A DNA stretch of 64,000 nt from Methylacidiphilales bacterium (GTDB taxonomy: Bacteria; Verrucomicrobiota; Verrucomicrobiia; Methylacidiphilales; UBA1321): the NCBI GenBank assembly GCA_021272315.1, contig JAJSLI010000076.1, positions 1 through 64,000 of the forward strand. Reading direction: 5' to 3'. Positions 25,786 through 34,414 of this stretch are shown here, piece by piece. Made by a program: the position numbers and the translations under genes. Positions within the stretch are counted from its first letter, which is position 1, and each line of letters begins with the position of its first letter. Under the pieces are notes generated by a model, which saw nothing but the letters and a program-made list of their open reading frames with translations, did not search any database and was not told the DNA's origin.

Positions 25786-25860
25786 ATGTCGAAACGATTT
25801 AGGCGAAAGTCAACCGTTGTAAAGAAGCGTTGGGGATACCACACTAGCCGACATGAGTAA
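25786..25860 (+). CDS. very small basic ORF (24 aa), candidate translated small protein
   Basis: ATG 25786 is preceded by GGAG (25777-25780) at five bases, one of the best ribosome-binding sites in the window, and the frame ends at TAA 25858-25860. The peptide starts SKRFRRKSTVV and ends with WGYHTSRHE; ten of its 24 residues are Lys or Arg. Its stop overlaps the start of the next gene (ATG 25853), so translation of the two is probably coupled. It could be a ribosome- or RNA-binding micro-protein, or just a leader that couples translation. I cannot assign it to a known family. Confidence 0.5.
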   Translation: MSKRFRRKSTVVKKRWGYHTSRHE

Positions 25861-26602
25861 GAAGCACTTGCCCGACGGCATTGAAGTCCGCTGGCTTGGC
25901 CACGCAACTTTCGATCTCCTCGGTCCCGCCGGGCAGAAGTTCCTCATTGATCCCTTCATCGCCAACAACCCGGCTTTCCCGAAGGAACGTGGGGCGGAAG
26001 TGACCGCACCCGGAGCCTACCATGCCCTCCTTGTCACTCATCCCCACAGCGATCATATCGAGGACGCCCTGCCTTTGCTTCTGAACGATCTCGAACTGAA
26101 AGTCATCTCTCAGTTCGAAGTCGGCAATTGGCTCAAGGCGCAGGGCGCGGTGGAAGGACAAATCATCGGAATGAACACCGGGGGCACGGTCACGTTCCAG
26201 GATGTCCGCATCACCATGGTCCCCGCCGCCCATACCAGTTCCGTCCCCGACGCGAACGGCCAGCGCGCGCTTGGCTCTCCCATCGGCTACGTTCTCCGGT
26301 ATGCCAACGGCTTCACCGTTTACAACACCGGCGATACCGCCGTCATCATGGACATGCAGATTGTCCACGACCTCTACAAGCCGGACCTCGTCATCCTCCC
26401 CATTGGGGACTACTACACCATGGGGGCCGAACAGGCCGCCTACGCACTTAACCTTCTCAAACCCAGTTACGCTATCGGTGGTCACTGGGGCACTTGGAAC
26501 GGCATGCCGCCCGGTACGCCGGATGCTCTTGAGAAAGAGCTGGCCCGATACAAGATACCCACGCAACTTATCAAATTGAAACCCGGCGAAGCCCTTACCT
26601 AG
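25853..26602 (+). CDS. UPF0173 metal-dependent hydrolase (metallo-beta-lactamase fold)
   Basis: The 249-residue protein starts with IEVRWLGHATFDLLG, the usual opening of the UPF0173/YtkL group. The metal ligands are visible: THPHSDH (HxHxDH), AAHTSS for the third histidine site, YNTGDTAV for the bridging aspartate, and GGHWGTWNG for the last histidine. Proteins of this group are predicted Zn-dependent hydrolases of unknown substrate. The gene lies inside the pyruvate dehydrogenase operon, eight bases before pdhC, so it is expected to be cotranscribed. A housekeeping function repairing or hydrolysing a metabolite near pyruvate or CoA metabolism is conceivable but not shown. Confidence 0.88.
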   Translation: MSKKHLPDGIEVRWLGHATFDLLGPAGQKFLIDPFIANNPAFPKERGAEVTAPGAYHALLVTHPHSDHIEDALPLLLNDLELKVISQFEVGNWLKAQGAVEGQIIGMNTGGTVTFQDVRITMVPAAHTSSVPDANGQRALGSPIGYVLRYANGFTVYNTGDTAVIMDMQIVHDLYKPDLVILPIGDYYTMGAEQAAYALNLLKPSYAIGGHWGTWNGMPPGTPDALEKELARYKIPTQLIKLKPGEALT

Positions 26603-26610
26603 ACATCTTT

Positions 26611-27858
26611 ATGGCCAAAGACATTCTCATGCCCATGCTCAGCCCCTCCATGACCGAAGGCACCTTGGCGAAGTGGATAAAAAAGGAAGGCGATGCCGTC
26701 AAGTCGGGCGACGTTCTCGCCGAAGTCGAAACCGACAAGGCCACCATGGATCTCGAGTCCTTCGACTCGGGCATTCTTCGCAAAATTCTCATCCAGGAAG
26801 GCGAAAAAGTTCCAATCAACACCCGCATCGGTATCATAGGGACCAAAGACGAAGCCATCGACCTTTCCGCGCCAGCCAAGCCGGACGCATCTGCCGCTGC
26901 TCCCGCCAAAAAGGAAGAAGCCAAGGCTCCAGCTGCCGCTTCTGCCGCGCCCCTGACAGCCACTCAGGCTACCCCTTTGGGCGGTTCCCGAGTCAAAGCT
27001 TCTCCGCTCGCGAAAAAAATCGCCAAGACCCAAGGTGTGAATCTAGCCAACCTCACTGGTTCCGGCCCGGGCGGACGCATCGTCAAAAATGACGTTCTCA
27101 ACGCTCCGGCCGGCGGTCAGGCCTACGGCGGCTCCTCCATCTATCCCCGTGGTCCCGTCGCCAAGGAGGGCGTTCAGAAACTCAGCACAATGCGTGCGAT
27201 TATCGCCAAGCGCCTGTTCGAGAGCAAAACGCAAATTCCTCACTTCTACCTCGAGATCGAGGTCGATGCCAAGCCACTCCTCGAACTGCGCGCGCAACTC
27301 AACGAGTCCCTTGGCAAACTCAATCCCCCGGTCAAACTCAGTCTTAACGATTTTGTGCTAAAGGCTGCCGCCGAAGCTGTCCGCCACGTTCCCGCCGTCA
27401 ACGCCTCCTTTGAAGGTGACTCAGTCCGGCAGTTCGCCGACGTTCAGCTCTCCTTTGCCGTTGCCATTCCCGAAGGGCTCATAACCCCGATCATCCGCGA
27501 GGCGCAGAACAAATCGCTTCTTCAGATCAGCGCGGAGGCCAAGGCGCTTGCCGTCAAGGCGCGCGATGGCAAGCTCAAGCCCGAGGAATTTCAGGGCGGC
27601 ACTTTTACCATCTCCAACTTGGGCATGCTGGGTATCGACCGCTTCAGCGCCGTCATCAATCCACCCCAGGCCGCGATCCTTGCCGTCGGCAACATCGTCA
27701 AAAAAGCGGTGGTCGGACCCAACGACGAGATCATCGTCGGACATCGCCAAAGCATCACACTGTCGTGCGATCACCGCGTGGTCGACGGTGCGGTCGGCGC
27801 TGCCTACCTCAAGGAACTGCGCGAACTCGTCGAGAAGCCGGCGCTGTTGTTGCTCTAA
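26611..27858 (+). CDS. pdhC: dihydrolipoamide acetyltransferase, pyruvate dehydrogenase E2
   Basis: E2 transfers the acetyl group from lipoyl to CoA and forms the core of the complex. The 415-residue protein has one lipoyl domain with K43 in VETDKATMDLES, an Ala/Pro/Lys-rich linker, a peripheral-subunit-binding domain (SPLAKKIAKTQGVNLANLTG with GPGGRIVKNDV), a second linker and the catalytic domain from about residue 185 (KLSTMRAIIAKRLFESK). The catalytic His and Asp lie in SCDHRVVDGAVGA. Only one lipoyl domain is present, as in many bacteria. Its stop codon overlaps the stop of the convergent transglutaminase-like gene. Confidence 0.95.
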   Translation: MAKDILMPMLSPSMTEGTLAKWIKKEGDAVKSGDVLAEVETDKATMDLESFDSGILRKILIQEGEKVPINTRIGIIGTKDEAIDLSAPAKPDASAAAPAKKEEAKAPAAASAAPLTATQATPLGGSRVKASPLAKKIAKTQGVNLANLTGSGPGGRIVKNDVLNAPAGGQAYGGSSIYPRGPVAKEGVQKLSTMRAIIAKRLFESKTQIPHFYLEIEVDAKPLLELRAQLNESLGKLNPPVKLSLNDFVLKAAAEAVRHVPAVNASFEGDSVRQFADVQLSFAVAIPEGLITPIIREAQNKSLLQISAEAKALAVKARDGKLKPEEFQGGTFTISNLGMLGIDRFSAVINPPQAAILAVGNIVKKAVVGPNDEIIVGHRQSITLSCDHRVVDGAVGAAYLKELRELVEKPALLLL

Positions 27859-29483
27859 TCCGTTTCCGGGCTCTTTGCCGTATCCTGTCCGGATGGCGGT
27901 GTTGTTGTGGCGCGATTTTTCGGCACGGTCTTCAACACCTCAACCTTTAGATTCTGCATCAACTGCAAAATGGGAGCGTTCAGATCGACGAGTGGATTTA
28001 TTTCCTCCAGCGCCGTCTTCGTGATCGCGATATGCCCCACGTCGAATCCATCCAGCGCGGCGTCCATCGGCACCCATTGGTCCGGGCCGATCCACGCTTC
28101 CGCCCACATGTGAAAGCCAAAAATCCCGGTGTCGGTGTCTACCTGGTCACTTACTGCCGGTTCGTCCACGCCCGGCGGTATGTAGCCCAGGCCCACCACG
28201 CACCGCGTCGGCAGCCCCGCCGCCCGGCCGATCGCCGCGCACAGCACCGCATGCTCCGTGCAATCGCCCTCGTGCGACTTCGCCGTCTCCTCCGCCGAAG
28301 CGAACCCAATGTTCAAGTCCTTCTTGTAGATATAAGCCCGTACGAAGGACTCGATCATTTGGGCAGCTTTCACGGGATTTTTTTCATTGCCCACCGCCTC
28401 GCTCGCCAACTTCTGGATTTCGGGCGAATTCACTTCCAGGTAACTTGTCGGCTGAAGGAACTGGTGCAGTTCGGGGGTGTCGATGTGCGGCAGTTGCCAC
28501 GTCGCATCGGCGGGAGTGTAGGCCGGCACGGTGACTTCGATCTCGCTGGTGCCCGGGCTTGAGGTCAACACTTTCTGTTCTCCGCCGTCCCACAACGTCA
28601 GCGGCTTGGTCTGGTCCGAGCAACTGATCCGGTAAACGGCCTGCGCCAGCTTCTGAGGTTCCGGGATTGCCCTATTGGGATGGATCAGGGTCGAGGCGAA
28701 AATTTCCGCGCCTTCCGGCTGTTTCATGCACTCGGCCCTGTCGGTCACAAATTCGTACAGGTCGCCGATGCCCGGGATCACGGTCAGCGATTCGACATCG
28801 TTCGATTTGTCATCCACCCACGAGGTTGACGTCAGCCCCGGCATGATGCTTGCCTCGCTGGTCAACCGCCACAGTTGCCGTTCGGTTCCGCGCACGTTGC
28901 GCATCTCTTGCCCGACAACTGTCCCCTTAACCACCACCGGAGCCTGAGGGTATTCGCCGTCAAACGTGTTGAATGTGAACGTCTGCCCCGGTTTCAAAGG
29001 AACCAGCAGGGTCTGTTGCCGGACCTTCTCCGGTCCCAGCGCCGACAGTGGCGGAATGTGGTAACGTTGCGTTTGCCCGCGGCTCGTCACCACCAGGTCG
29101 TCGCCTTCACGCGTCCCGCTCGACACGATGTCCGAACCTGCGCCGGAGGTCTCCTGCTCAAAGTTTAGCACAACGCCGTCCGCGTCCTCCGTGACCTTTG
29201 AGGTCGAGGTGATCTTCATCGTGAAAACCTGGCCACCCAAGTCGCGGGTTGCCACGAATTCCTCCACCTCCACCGTGTGGAACTGCTTCCCTCCCGGCGT
29301 GTCGTTTTCCGTGGTGATCGTACTTCCGAAGCCGCACTGCTTGTTTTCCATCACCAGCACGGACCATTGCTCGAAGACCGGCGCAGTTGTTCCGCTATGC
29401 GGGACAGGAGTATTCGCCCCGTTTGTCGAGATCGGTTGGGCGTACAGCGCCGGCCCCATCAGCAGCCAGACCAGCGCCGCCAT
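27855..29483 (-). CDS. exported transglutaminase-like protease-fold protein
   Basis: The frame is open from 29723, but a signal-peptide start at ATG 29483 (LVWLLMGPALYAQ) fits best and leaves 16 bases to the gene upstream; the product has 542 aa. The C-terminal third has a transglutaminase-like core with Cys in HEGDCTEHAVLCAAIGRAAG, His in FGFHMWAEAW and Asp in PMDAAL, the usual catalytic triad. The N-terminal two thirds are beta rich with no recognised domain. In bacteria such proteins act as periplasmic peptidases or amidases, not as cross-linking enzymes. It probably forms a unit with the 702-residue protein upstream. Confidence 0.8.
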   Translation of the reverse strand: MAALVWLLMGPALYAQPISTNGANTPVPHSGTTAPVFEQWSVLVMENKQCGFGSTITTENDTPGGKQFHTVEVEEFVATRDLGGQVFTMKITSTSKVTEDADGVVLNFEQETSGAGSDIVSSGTREGDDLVVTSRGQTQRYHIPPLSALGPEKVRQQTLLVPLKPGQTFTFNTFDGEYPQAPVVVKGTVVGQEMRNVRGTERQLWRLTSEASIMPGLTSTSWVDDKSNDVESLTVIPGIGDLYEFVTDRAECMKQPEGAEIFASTLIHPNRAIPEPQKLAQAVYRISCSDQTKPLTLWDGGEQKVLTSSPGTSEIEVTVPAYTPADATWQLPHIDTPELHQFLQPTSYLEVNSPEIQKLASEAVGNEKNPVKAAQMIESFVRAYIYKKDLNIGFASAEETAKSHEGDCTEHAVLCAAIGRAAGLPTRCVVGLGYIPPGVDEPAVSDQVDTDTGIFGFHMWAEAWIGPDQWVPMDAALDGFDVGHIAITKTALEEINPLVDLNAPILQLMQNLKVEVLKTVPKNRATTTPPSGQDTAKSPETD

Positions 29484-29499
29484 TCTCGGCAACTGTCCG

Positions 29500-31608
29500 T
29501 TACTGCGGCTTGCTTGGTTCCGGCGTGGAAGGATTTGCATCTGAATTTGTGCTTGCGGAGGCCGGTGTAGGCGGGGGATTCGCCGTCGAATCGGGCATCG
29601 GCGCCGCCGTCCCCGAGTTGGTTGCCGGGCTGGTCGAGTCAGGCACGGGCGCCACATTCGTCGCAGAGTCCGGCGTGGGAGTAGGAGTGGGAGCGGCAGG
29701 GGCAGCATTCGTCGTGACGCCAACCGGGGGATTGACCGAGTTGGTCACCCCTGCACCCGGAGTGCTATTGATCGTCCCCTGGGGTTGTCCTTGGAACGGT
29801 ACGCCGCCATTCAGTTTTGCCCCATAGCCCATCGCCTGGGCCGTGGCGATTGTTCCGAGTGCGGCCACGCCATAATAGATCCCCTGGTTGCCGATGCCCG
29901 ACACCGAGTAGCCCTGTAGCCCGTCGTTATCCGACGAAATCACCGTTGACCAAGTCCCGATGGGCGCCAGCCAGGTCAAGTCCTGAGGAAGATCGTACCC
30001 TTTAAGCGCTGAGGCCAGCGTTTGGTTGAACATCGCCGCCATCGACAGGTACGGCATGATCTTTCGGTAGGTCCGGTCCAGCAATTTGGGCGAATCGAGA
30101 AACATGATCTGTGTCGAGCCATTGCGCTTGTCCCCGATTTGACGCGTGAAGTCGGCATTGTGCGTCAATTTCAGTGGTTCCAGTCGTTCGAAACTTCGCA
30201 CGGCCTGCTGCTCCGTCAGAAAAATTCCAAAGTAGGGACCGTCCTCTGTGATGGTTGGGCTGATTGGGAGCGGTTGGGTCACGAACTGTAGCGAGGCATA
30301 ATTATGTCCCTCCGAAGAGATTTCGTTGATCACGGCCTGGTTTTCGTAGGTTTTGCGCGTCGTCTCGATGATCGCCTTGATTACCGGCTTGAAGTCGTCT
30401 GGTTTGTCCAGTTTCACAAAAAAACCAACTTCCGGATAGGGCGTGTCTTCGCCCCAATCGAGCTGAAGCGAGGCCTCCGATCCCAACGCGTCGAGGATGT
30501 TATGCTGGAAGTCGATACCAGCGCCTTGAGCCCAACTTTGTATCGCCTGCGTCAGCAAGGGCACCATGGGGTTCATCGGTTGGCCCGATGGCCCCGGCGC
30601 CGCCTGGTCCTGCAGATTCTGCCACACCTTTTTAAAATCGACGCTGTAACCGGTGTAAAAGAGCGTGTCTGGCCCGGTGAAATTCAGTGTTTCATACGCG
30701 CACGGCGTTGACGCCACGCCCAAATCCGCCTGTGCCTGTTGCGGCAGCAGAAACGAGAAATGATCCACGATCTCCCCGTCCTTGAAATTCATACTCATCG
30801 CCGCCCCGCTTGCCGCTCCCAGTTTTTTCACCAGGTAATTGACCGCCGGATTGTTCTGTTTCGCCATGGCCGAATTCTGCAGGATGTCGACGATCGCGTG
30901 ATAGTTGAGATAAACCAGCGCCAGCGAATCGCCGCCGACCCGGGCGAGTGACTTTTGGTAGTCGGCGTTCTGCGCCAGGCTCGGCGTTGACGACTTCTTC
31001 TGATACCTCTCCAACCAGTCTTGCAGCGAGGCTTCACCCCACGCCGTCACGGTCCATCCGTCCAGTTGTGCCACGCAAATCTTGTCCGATGCGCCCGGCC
31101 CCTGCAGATACTGATAATCGACCCCGGCCACATTTCCGGTGCCAGTTGTCCCCTCTTTCAACAGGTCGGGATAAGCCGCTTTCAGCTTGTCGACAAAGGC
31201 GTCGAAATTGCCCAGGCCCGGCTTTGGTTTCATCGCCGCGATGAACCCGGTCTTCTCCGGGTGGTCGGCGTCGTAATGGGTGATGGCGATGAACGATTGT
31301 CCACTCAGGTTCGGCAGGAACGTGTTGATCAGGTCAAGGTACTTGTCCCCTATCTGATGCTGGATCGAATCGCTCAGCGGCTTCGTATTCGGCGACTCAA
31401 TCAGCGTCTTCAACTGCGACGTCTGGTAGTCCGTGACAATTTTCGCCGCGTTCGGGATTGTCGCGAAAAACACCGTGGTGTCCGGGACCAGATCGGCTTC
31501 GGCAACAGCGTTGCCGCCATACAAATAGTACCAGGTTCCTTCTCCCGCGAGCAACACAAGGAGAAGAAGCACAATGACGACGACAAGAACCATGCGCACG
31601 CGGGTCAT
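29500..31608 (-). CDS. membrane-anchored periplasmic protein of unknown function
   Basis: The 702-residue protein starts MTRVRM and has one N-terminal transmembrane helix (VLVVVIVLLLLVLLAGEG). A large periplasmic part follows, opening with AVAEADLVPDTTVFFATIPN, and its style resembles DUF3352-type proteins with repeated alpha/beta modules. The last 90 residues are a Pro/Thr/Ala/Ser-rich tail (for example TNVAPVPDSTSPATNSGTAA) that may span the cell wall region. No catalytic motif is evident. It sits 16 bases upstream of the transglutaminase-like gene on the same strand, suggesting a shared envelope role. Confidence 0.65.
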   Translation of the reverse strand: MTRVRMVLVVVIVLLLLVLLAGEGTWYYLYGGNAVAEADLVPDTTVFFATIPNAAKIVTDYQTSQLKTLIESPNTKPLSDSIQHQIGDKYLDLINTFLPNLSGQSFIAITHYDADHPEKTGFIAAMKPKPGLGNFDAFVDKLKAAYPDLLKEGTTGTGNVAGVDYQYLQGPGASDKICVAQLDGWTVTAWGEASLQDWLERYQKKSSTPSLAQNADYQKSLARVGGDSLALVYLNYHAIVDILQNSAMAKQNNPAVNYLVKKLGAASGAAMSMNFKDGEIVDHFSFLLPQQAQADLGVASTPCAYETLNFTGPDTLFYTGYSVDFKKVWQNLQDQAAPGPSGQPMNPMVPLLTQAIQSWAQGAGIDFQHNILDALGSEASLQLDWGEDTPYPEVGFFVKLDKPDDFKPVIKAIIETTRKTYENQAVINEISSEGHNYASLQFVTQPLPISPTITEDGPYFGIFLTEQQAVRSFERLEPLKLTHNADFTRQIGDKRNGSTQIMFLDSPKLLDRTYRKIMPYLSMAAMFNQTLASALKGYDLPQDLTWLAPIGTWSTVISSDNDGLQGYSVSGIGNQGIYYGVAALGTIATAQAMGYGAKLNGGVPFQGQPQGTINSTPGAGVTNSVNPPVGVTTNAAPAAPTPTPTPDSATNVAPVPDSTSPATNSGTAAPMPDSTANPPPTPASASTNSDANPSTPEPSKPQ

Positions 31609-31675
31609 AAGTTCTGTATGGTGGCCCGCTGCAAAAAATCAGTCAACAGTCCCTCATCGTCCCATCGACACAGGC

Positions 31676-32488
31676 TCAATTTTTTTCTCCAGCCAGCTCC
31701 TCCGCTCGGGTTTTCGCCGCGGCCAGGCATTTTGCCATCAGTTTCTCCAGCGCGTCGTGTTCCTCCAGCACAGCGCACCCCGCCAGCGTCGTTCCCCGCG
31801 GACTTTTCACCTGCGCCGCCAGTTCCAACGGCGCCAGCTTTGACCCGGCCGCCAGCTCCGCCGAACCCAGCACTGTCTGCAAGGCGAGGTCGTACGCCAG
31901 CTTCTCCGGCAATCCGAGCGCCACGCCTCCTTTCGTCAGCGCGTCGATAAAATGAAAAACATAGGCCGGACCGCTCCCTGAAAGCGCCGTGATTGCGTCC
32001 ATCTGCTCCTCTTCCACACGCCAGGCCTTGCCCGCCGCCGAAAGGATCCCCTGCACCAAGTCGTAATCGGCCTCCGTCACCATCGCCCCGCCGGCGTAGG
32101 CGCTGGCTCCGGCCCCGATTTGCATCGGAGTGTTCGGCATGGCCCGCACGACTCGTGCCGTCGAGTGTAGCCAGCCCGCGATTTTTTCCAGAGTTACTCC
32201 CGCCGCAAGCGACAGGAACAACTTTCCCGCGCTCCCCTCGCGCAACGTTGGCAACACCTCTGAAAAAACCTGCGGCTTGATCGCCAAAATCACCAGGTCG
32301 CTTTCCGTCACCAGCGCTTCGTTGTCCGATGTCCACTTTGCTCCCGGCAAAAGATTGAGAAAAGGCCCGCCTGATTTCTCCGTCCGCGACGAACAAATCA
32401 ACCGCCCAGCGGTAATCACGCCTCCCCGCACCAGCCCTGACGCCAGAGCCCGGGCCATCTTGCCCGCTCCGATAAAGCCAACGATCAT
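31676..32488 (-). CDS. proC: pyrroline-5-carboxylate reductase
   Basis: ProC reduces 1-pyrroline-5-carboxylate to proline with NAD(P)H. The 270-residue product has the N-terminal Rossmann motif (VGFIGAGKMARALASGL), VILAIKPQVFSEVL, VRAMPNTPMQIGAGASAY and the signature helix region DAITALSGSGPAYVFHFIDA that forms the active site. The C-terminal segment VKSPRGTTLAGCAVLEEHDA matches the conserved SPGGTT region, with R in place of the usual first G. No other proline gene is adjacent. The overlapping longer frame 31605-32396 is a shadow. Confidence 0.93.
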   Translation of the reverse strand: MIVGFIGAGKMARALASGLVRGGVITAGRLICSSRTEKSGGPFLNLLPGAKWTSDNEALVTESDLVILAIKPQVFSEVLPTLREGSAGKLFLSLAAGVTLEKIAGWLHSTARVVRAMPNTPMQIGAGASAYAGGAMVTEADYDLVQGILSAAGKAWRVEEEQMDAITALSGSGPAYVFHFIDALTKGGVALGLPEKLAYDLALQTVLGSAELAAGSKLAPLELAAQVKSPRGTTLAGCAVLEEHDALEKLMAKCLAAAKTRAEELAGEKN

Positions 32489-32663
32489 GGTTCTTTTGTA
32501 GCGTCGGTATGGAATCGCCGCACTTTAATTCTTTCTGATTGTGATGTTGGGATTGTGGTCGTATGCCAAAGCATCGCGATGGCTGTCTTAACGACCGTGT
32601 CGACGAAAAAAGCCATCAGACGAGTCTCGCCATGGCCGCACGTTGTAGTATTCTGAATCATCT

Positions 32664-33116
32664 ATGAGTCTTGCCGCCCAAATTGATGCCGACCTGAAAA
32701 AAGCCATGATCGCGCGCGAAGCGGATAAACTTTCCGTCCTGCGCATGTTGAAATCCGCCGTAAAATACGCAGCCATCGAAAAGGGCGGAGCCGACTCGGT
32801 TCCCACCGATCTCGATGTGCTGGCGGTGGTGCGCAAGGAGGTCAAGAAGCGGGAAGACTCGATTTCCAGCTACACGCAGGCGAATCGGCACGATCTCGCC
32901 GACAAGGAAAAGCAGGAACTCGAATTTCTCCGCACCTTCCTTCCCGAGCCGTTATCGCCCGAAAAAATCGAAGCGCTGGTGAAGGAAGCCATCGTCGAAA
33001 CAGGCGCGACCAGCAAGGCCCAGATGGGCGCGGTGATGAAGGCGGCGCAGGCCAAGGCCGCTGGCCGGGCCGATGGCAAGACGCTAAGCCAGGTCGTGCA
33101 GCGGCTGCTGGGGTAG
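32664..33116 (+). CDS. GatB/YqeY-domain protein
   Basis: The 150-residue protein matches the YqeY family in length and sequence: LAAQIDADLKKAMIAREADK, then LSVLRMLKSAVKYAAIEKG, a middle segment with REDSISSYTQANRHDLADKE and the C-terminal helical bundle ending in DGKTLSQVVQRLLG. The C-terminal part is homologous to the tRNA-binding tail of GatB, the amidotransferase subunit. The role of stand-alone YqeY proteins is unknown; tRNA binding is an inference. Start at ATG 32664; no neighbouring gene appears linked. Confidence 0.9.
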   Translation: MSLAAQIDADLKKAMIAREADKLSVLRMLKSAVKYAAIEKGGADSVPTDLDVLAVVRKEVKKREDSISSYTQANRHDLADKEKQELEFLRTFLPEPLSPEKIEALVKEAIVETGATSKAQMGAVMKAAQAKAAGRADGKTLSQVVQRLLG

Positions 33117-33198
33117 AGCCATTGCTTTCATGTAGCGGTGGTCTAGGATTGGCCAGAAGTTGTTCGTCGTTTTCAATGGCTCTGTTAGCGTAGAGAGC

Positions 33199-34392
33199 AT
33201 GCGGTTACTTTTCACCAGTTTGGTGTTCTTGGTCGTGCCACTGATAGCCTTTGCGCAAAGTGCGCCTAACGATGCGAAGGGCCACTCTTATGCTGGAAAA
33301 ACTCTCGAAGAGCTTGATAAAGCCATTGTGGATTTGGGGCGTGCCATCCAACAGAACCCGAACGATCCATTAAACTACTATAATCGGGGGCTTGCCGAAC
33401 AGGAAGCTGCTGGCCATGAGGCCGCAATTGCGTTTCAACCCTGGACGGTGTCAACGCCCCCTCCGCCTACTCCAGAGCAAATTGCCGCTGATAAAGAGGC
33501 GGCTAAGTATACGGCTGCGGCTCTTGCCGATTTCAGTAAGGCGATAGAACTTAATCCACGGTATACGGAGGCTTACCTCCAGCGCGGAAAAATTGAATGG
33601 GGTCACGTAGTAAGCCTTGACGATGCAAAACGGGCCAGAGCAGACATGTGGAAAGCCATCGAAGTCGATCCTAAAAACGCGGAGGCTTATAAGACTTTAG
33701 GAGGAATCGACGGAGATAGGCTCCAAGCCATTAAGGAGTACACGAAGGCAATTGAGATTAATCCTAAGGATGCCTGGGCCTATTACGGTCGAGCCACAAA
33801 TGAGCAATGGGGGGACAAACAGACGGGAGACCATTGGGACGCTGGGTTAAAAGACTTTGCGGCAGCAATTCAACTCAATCCGAATGAAAAGCAGTTCACT
33901 GCCGGACGCGATCAGGAACTGAAGCTCCTTGGTTACTTCGATGATCTCAATCGAATATACCGCGATCAAAAAAGCTTGGCCGCTGGTCAAAACGAACAAA
34001 CCAAGCTGCCAGGAAGCGCAAAAAAAACAGAGGATGTTATCCCCGAATGCAATACTGCTTTCGAGGGTGAAGTCCTAGGCGTCGGATCGATCGGCATGGT
34101 GGGAGGCGGTGTGCCGGGGTATTTTGATAACAAAGTTAAGGTTTTGCAGGTCTTTCGGGGTTCTGTCGACGCCGTGGCTAATACCGTGGACTATGAGGTC
34201 GTAAATGCGTCTACTGAGCTCGTCCCTCAGGTGGGAAATAGATGCATATTTCTAGCTCAAAAATACACTGTTACGGGATCGCTTGATGCGGGAACGATCC
34301 GTTTTAGGGTATTCAAGGTGCTCACTGCCACGGATGACAATATCGCGAAAGTCAAACAATTGATCGCCGCCGCTCCGGTTCTCGACAAATAG
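33199..34392 (+). CDS. exported TPR-repeat protein with C-terminal beta domain
   Basis: I start at ATG 33199 because a signal peptide follows directly (LLFTSLVFLVVPLIAFAQ); the frame opens at 33160. The 397-residue protein has several tetratricopeptide repeats in residues about 30-240, with typical hallmarks such as NPNDPLNYYNRGLAE, ELNPRYTEAYLQRGKIEWG, VDPKNAEAYKTLGGID and INPKDAWAYYGRA. Residues about 280-397 form a separate beta-rich domain that starts at IPECNTAFEGEVLGVGSIGM. TPR arrays mediate protein-protein contact, here in the periplasm. Base composition is visibly less GC rich than in neighbouring genes, which suggests a different history. Confidence 0.75.
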   Translation: MRLLFTSLVFLVVPLIAFAQSAPNDAKGHSYAGKTLEELDKAIVDLGRAIQQNPNDPLNYYNRGLAEQEAAGHEAAIAFQPWTVSTPPPPTPEQIAADKEAAKYTAAALADFSKAIELNPRYTEAYLQRGKIEWGHVVSLDDAKRARADMWKAIEVDPKNAEAYKTLGGIDGDRLQAIKEYTKAIEINPKDAWAYYGRATNEQWGDKQTGDHWDAGLKDFAAAIQLNPNEKQFTAGRDQELKLLGYFDDLNRIYRDQKSLAAGQNEQTKLPGSAKKTEDVIPECNTAFEGEVLGVGSIGMVGGGVPGYFDNKVKVLQVFRGSVDAVANTVDYEVVNASTELVPQVGNRCIFLAQKYTVTGSLDAGTIRFRVFKVLTATDDNIAKVKQLIAAAPVLDK

Positions 34393-34414
34393 AGAAAACG
34401 GGTGCCAGCAAAGT

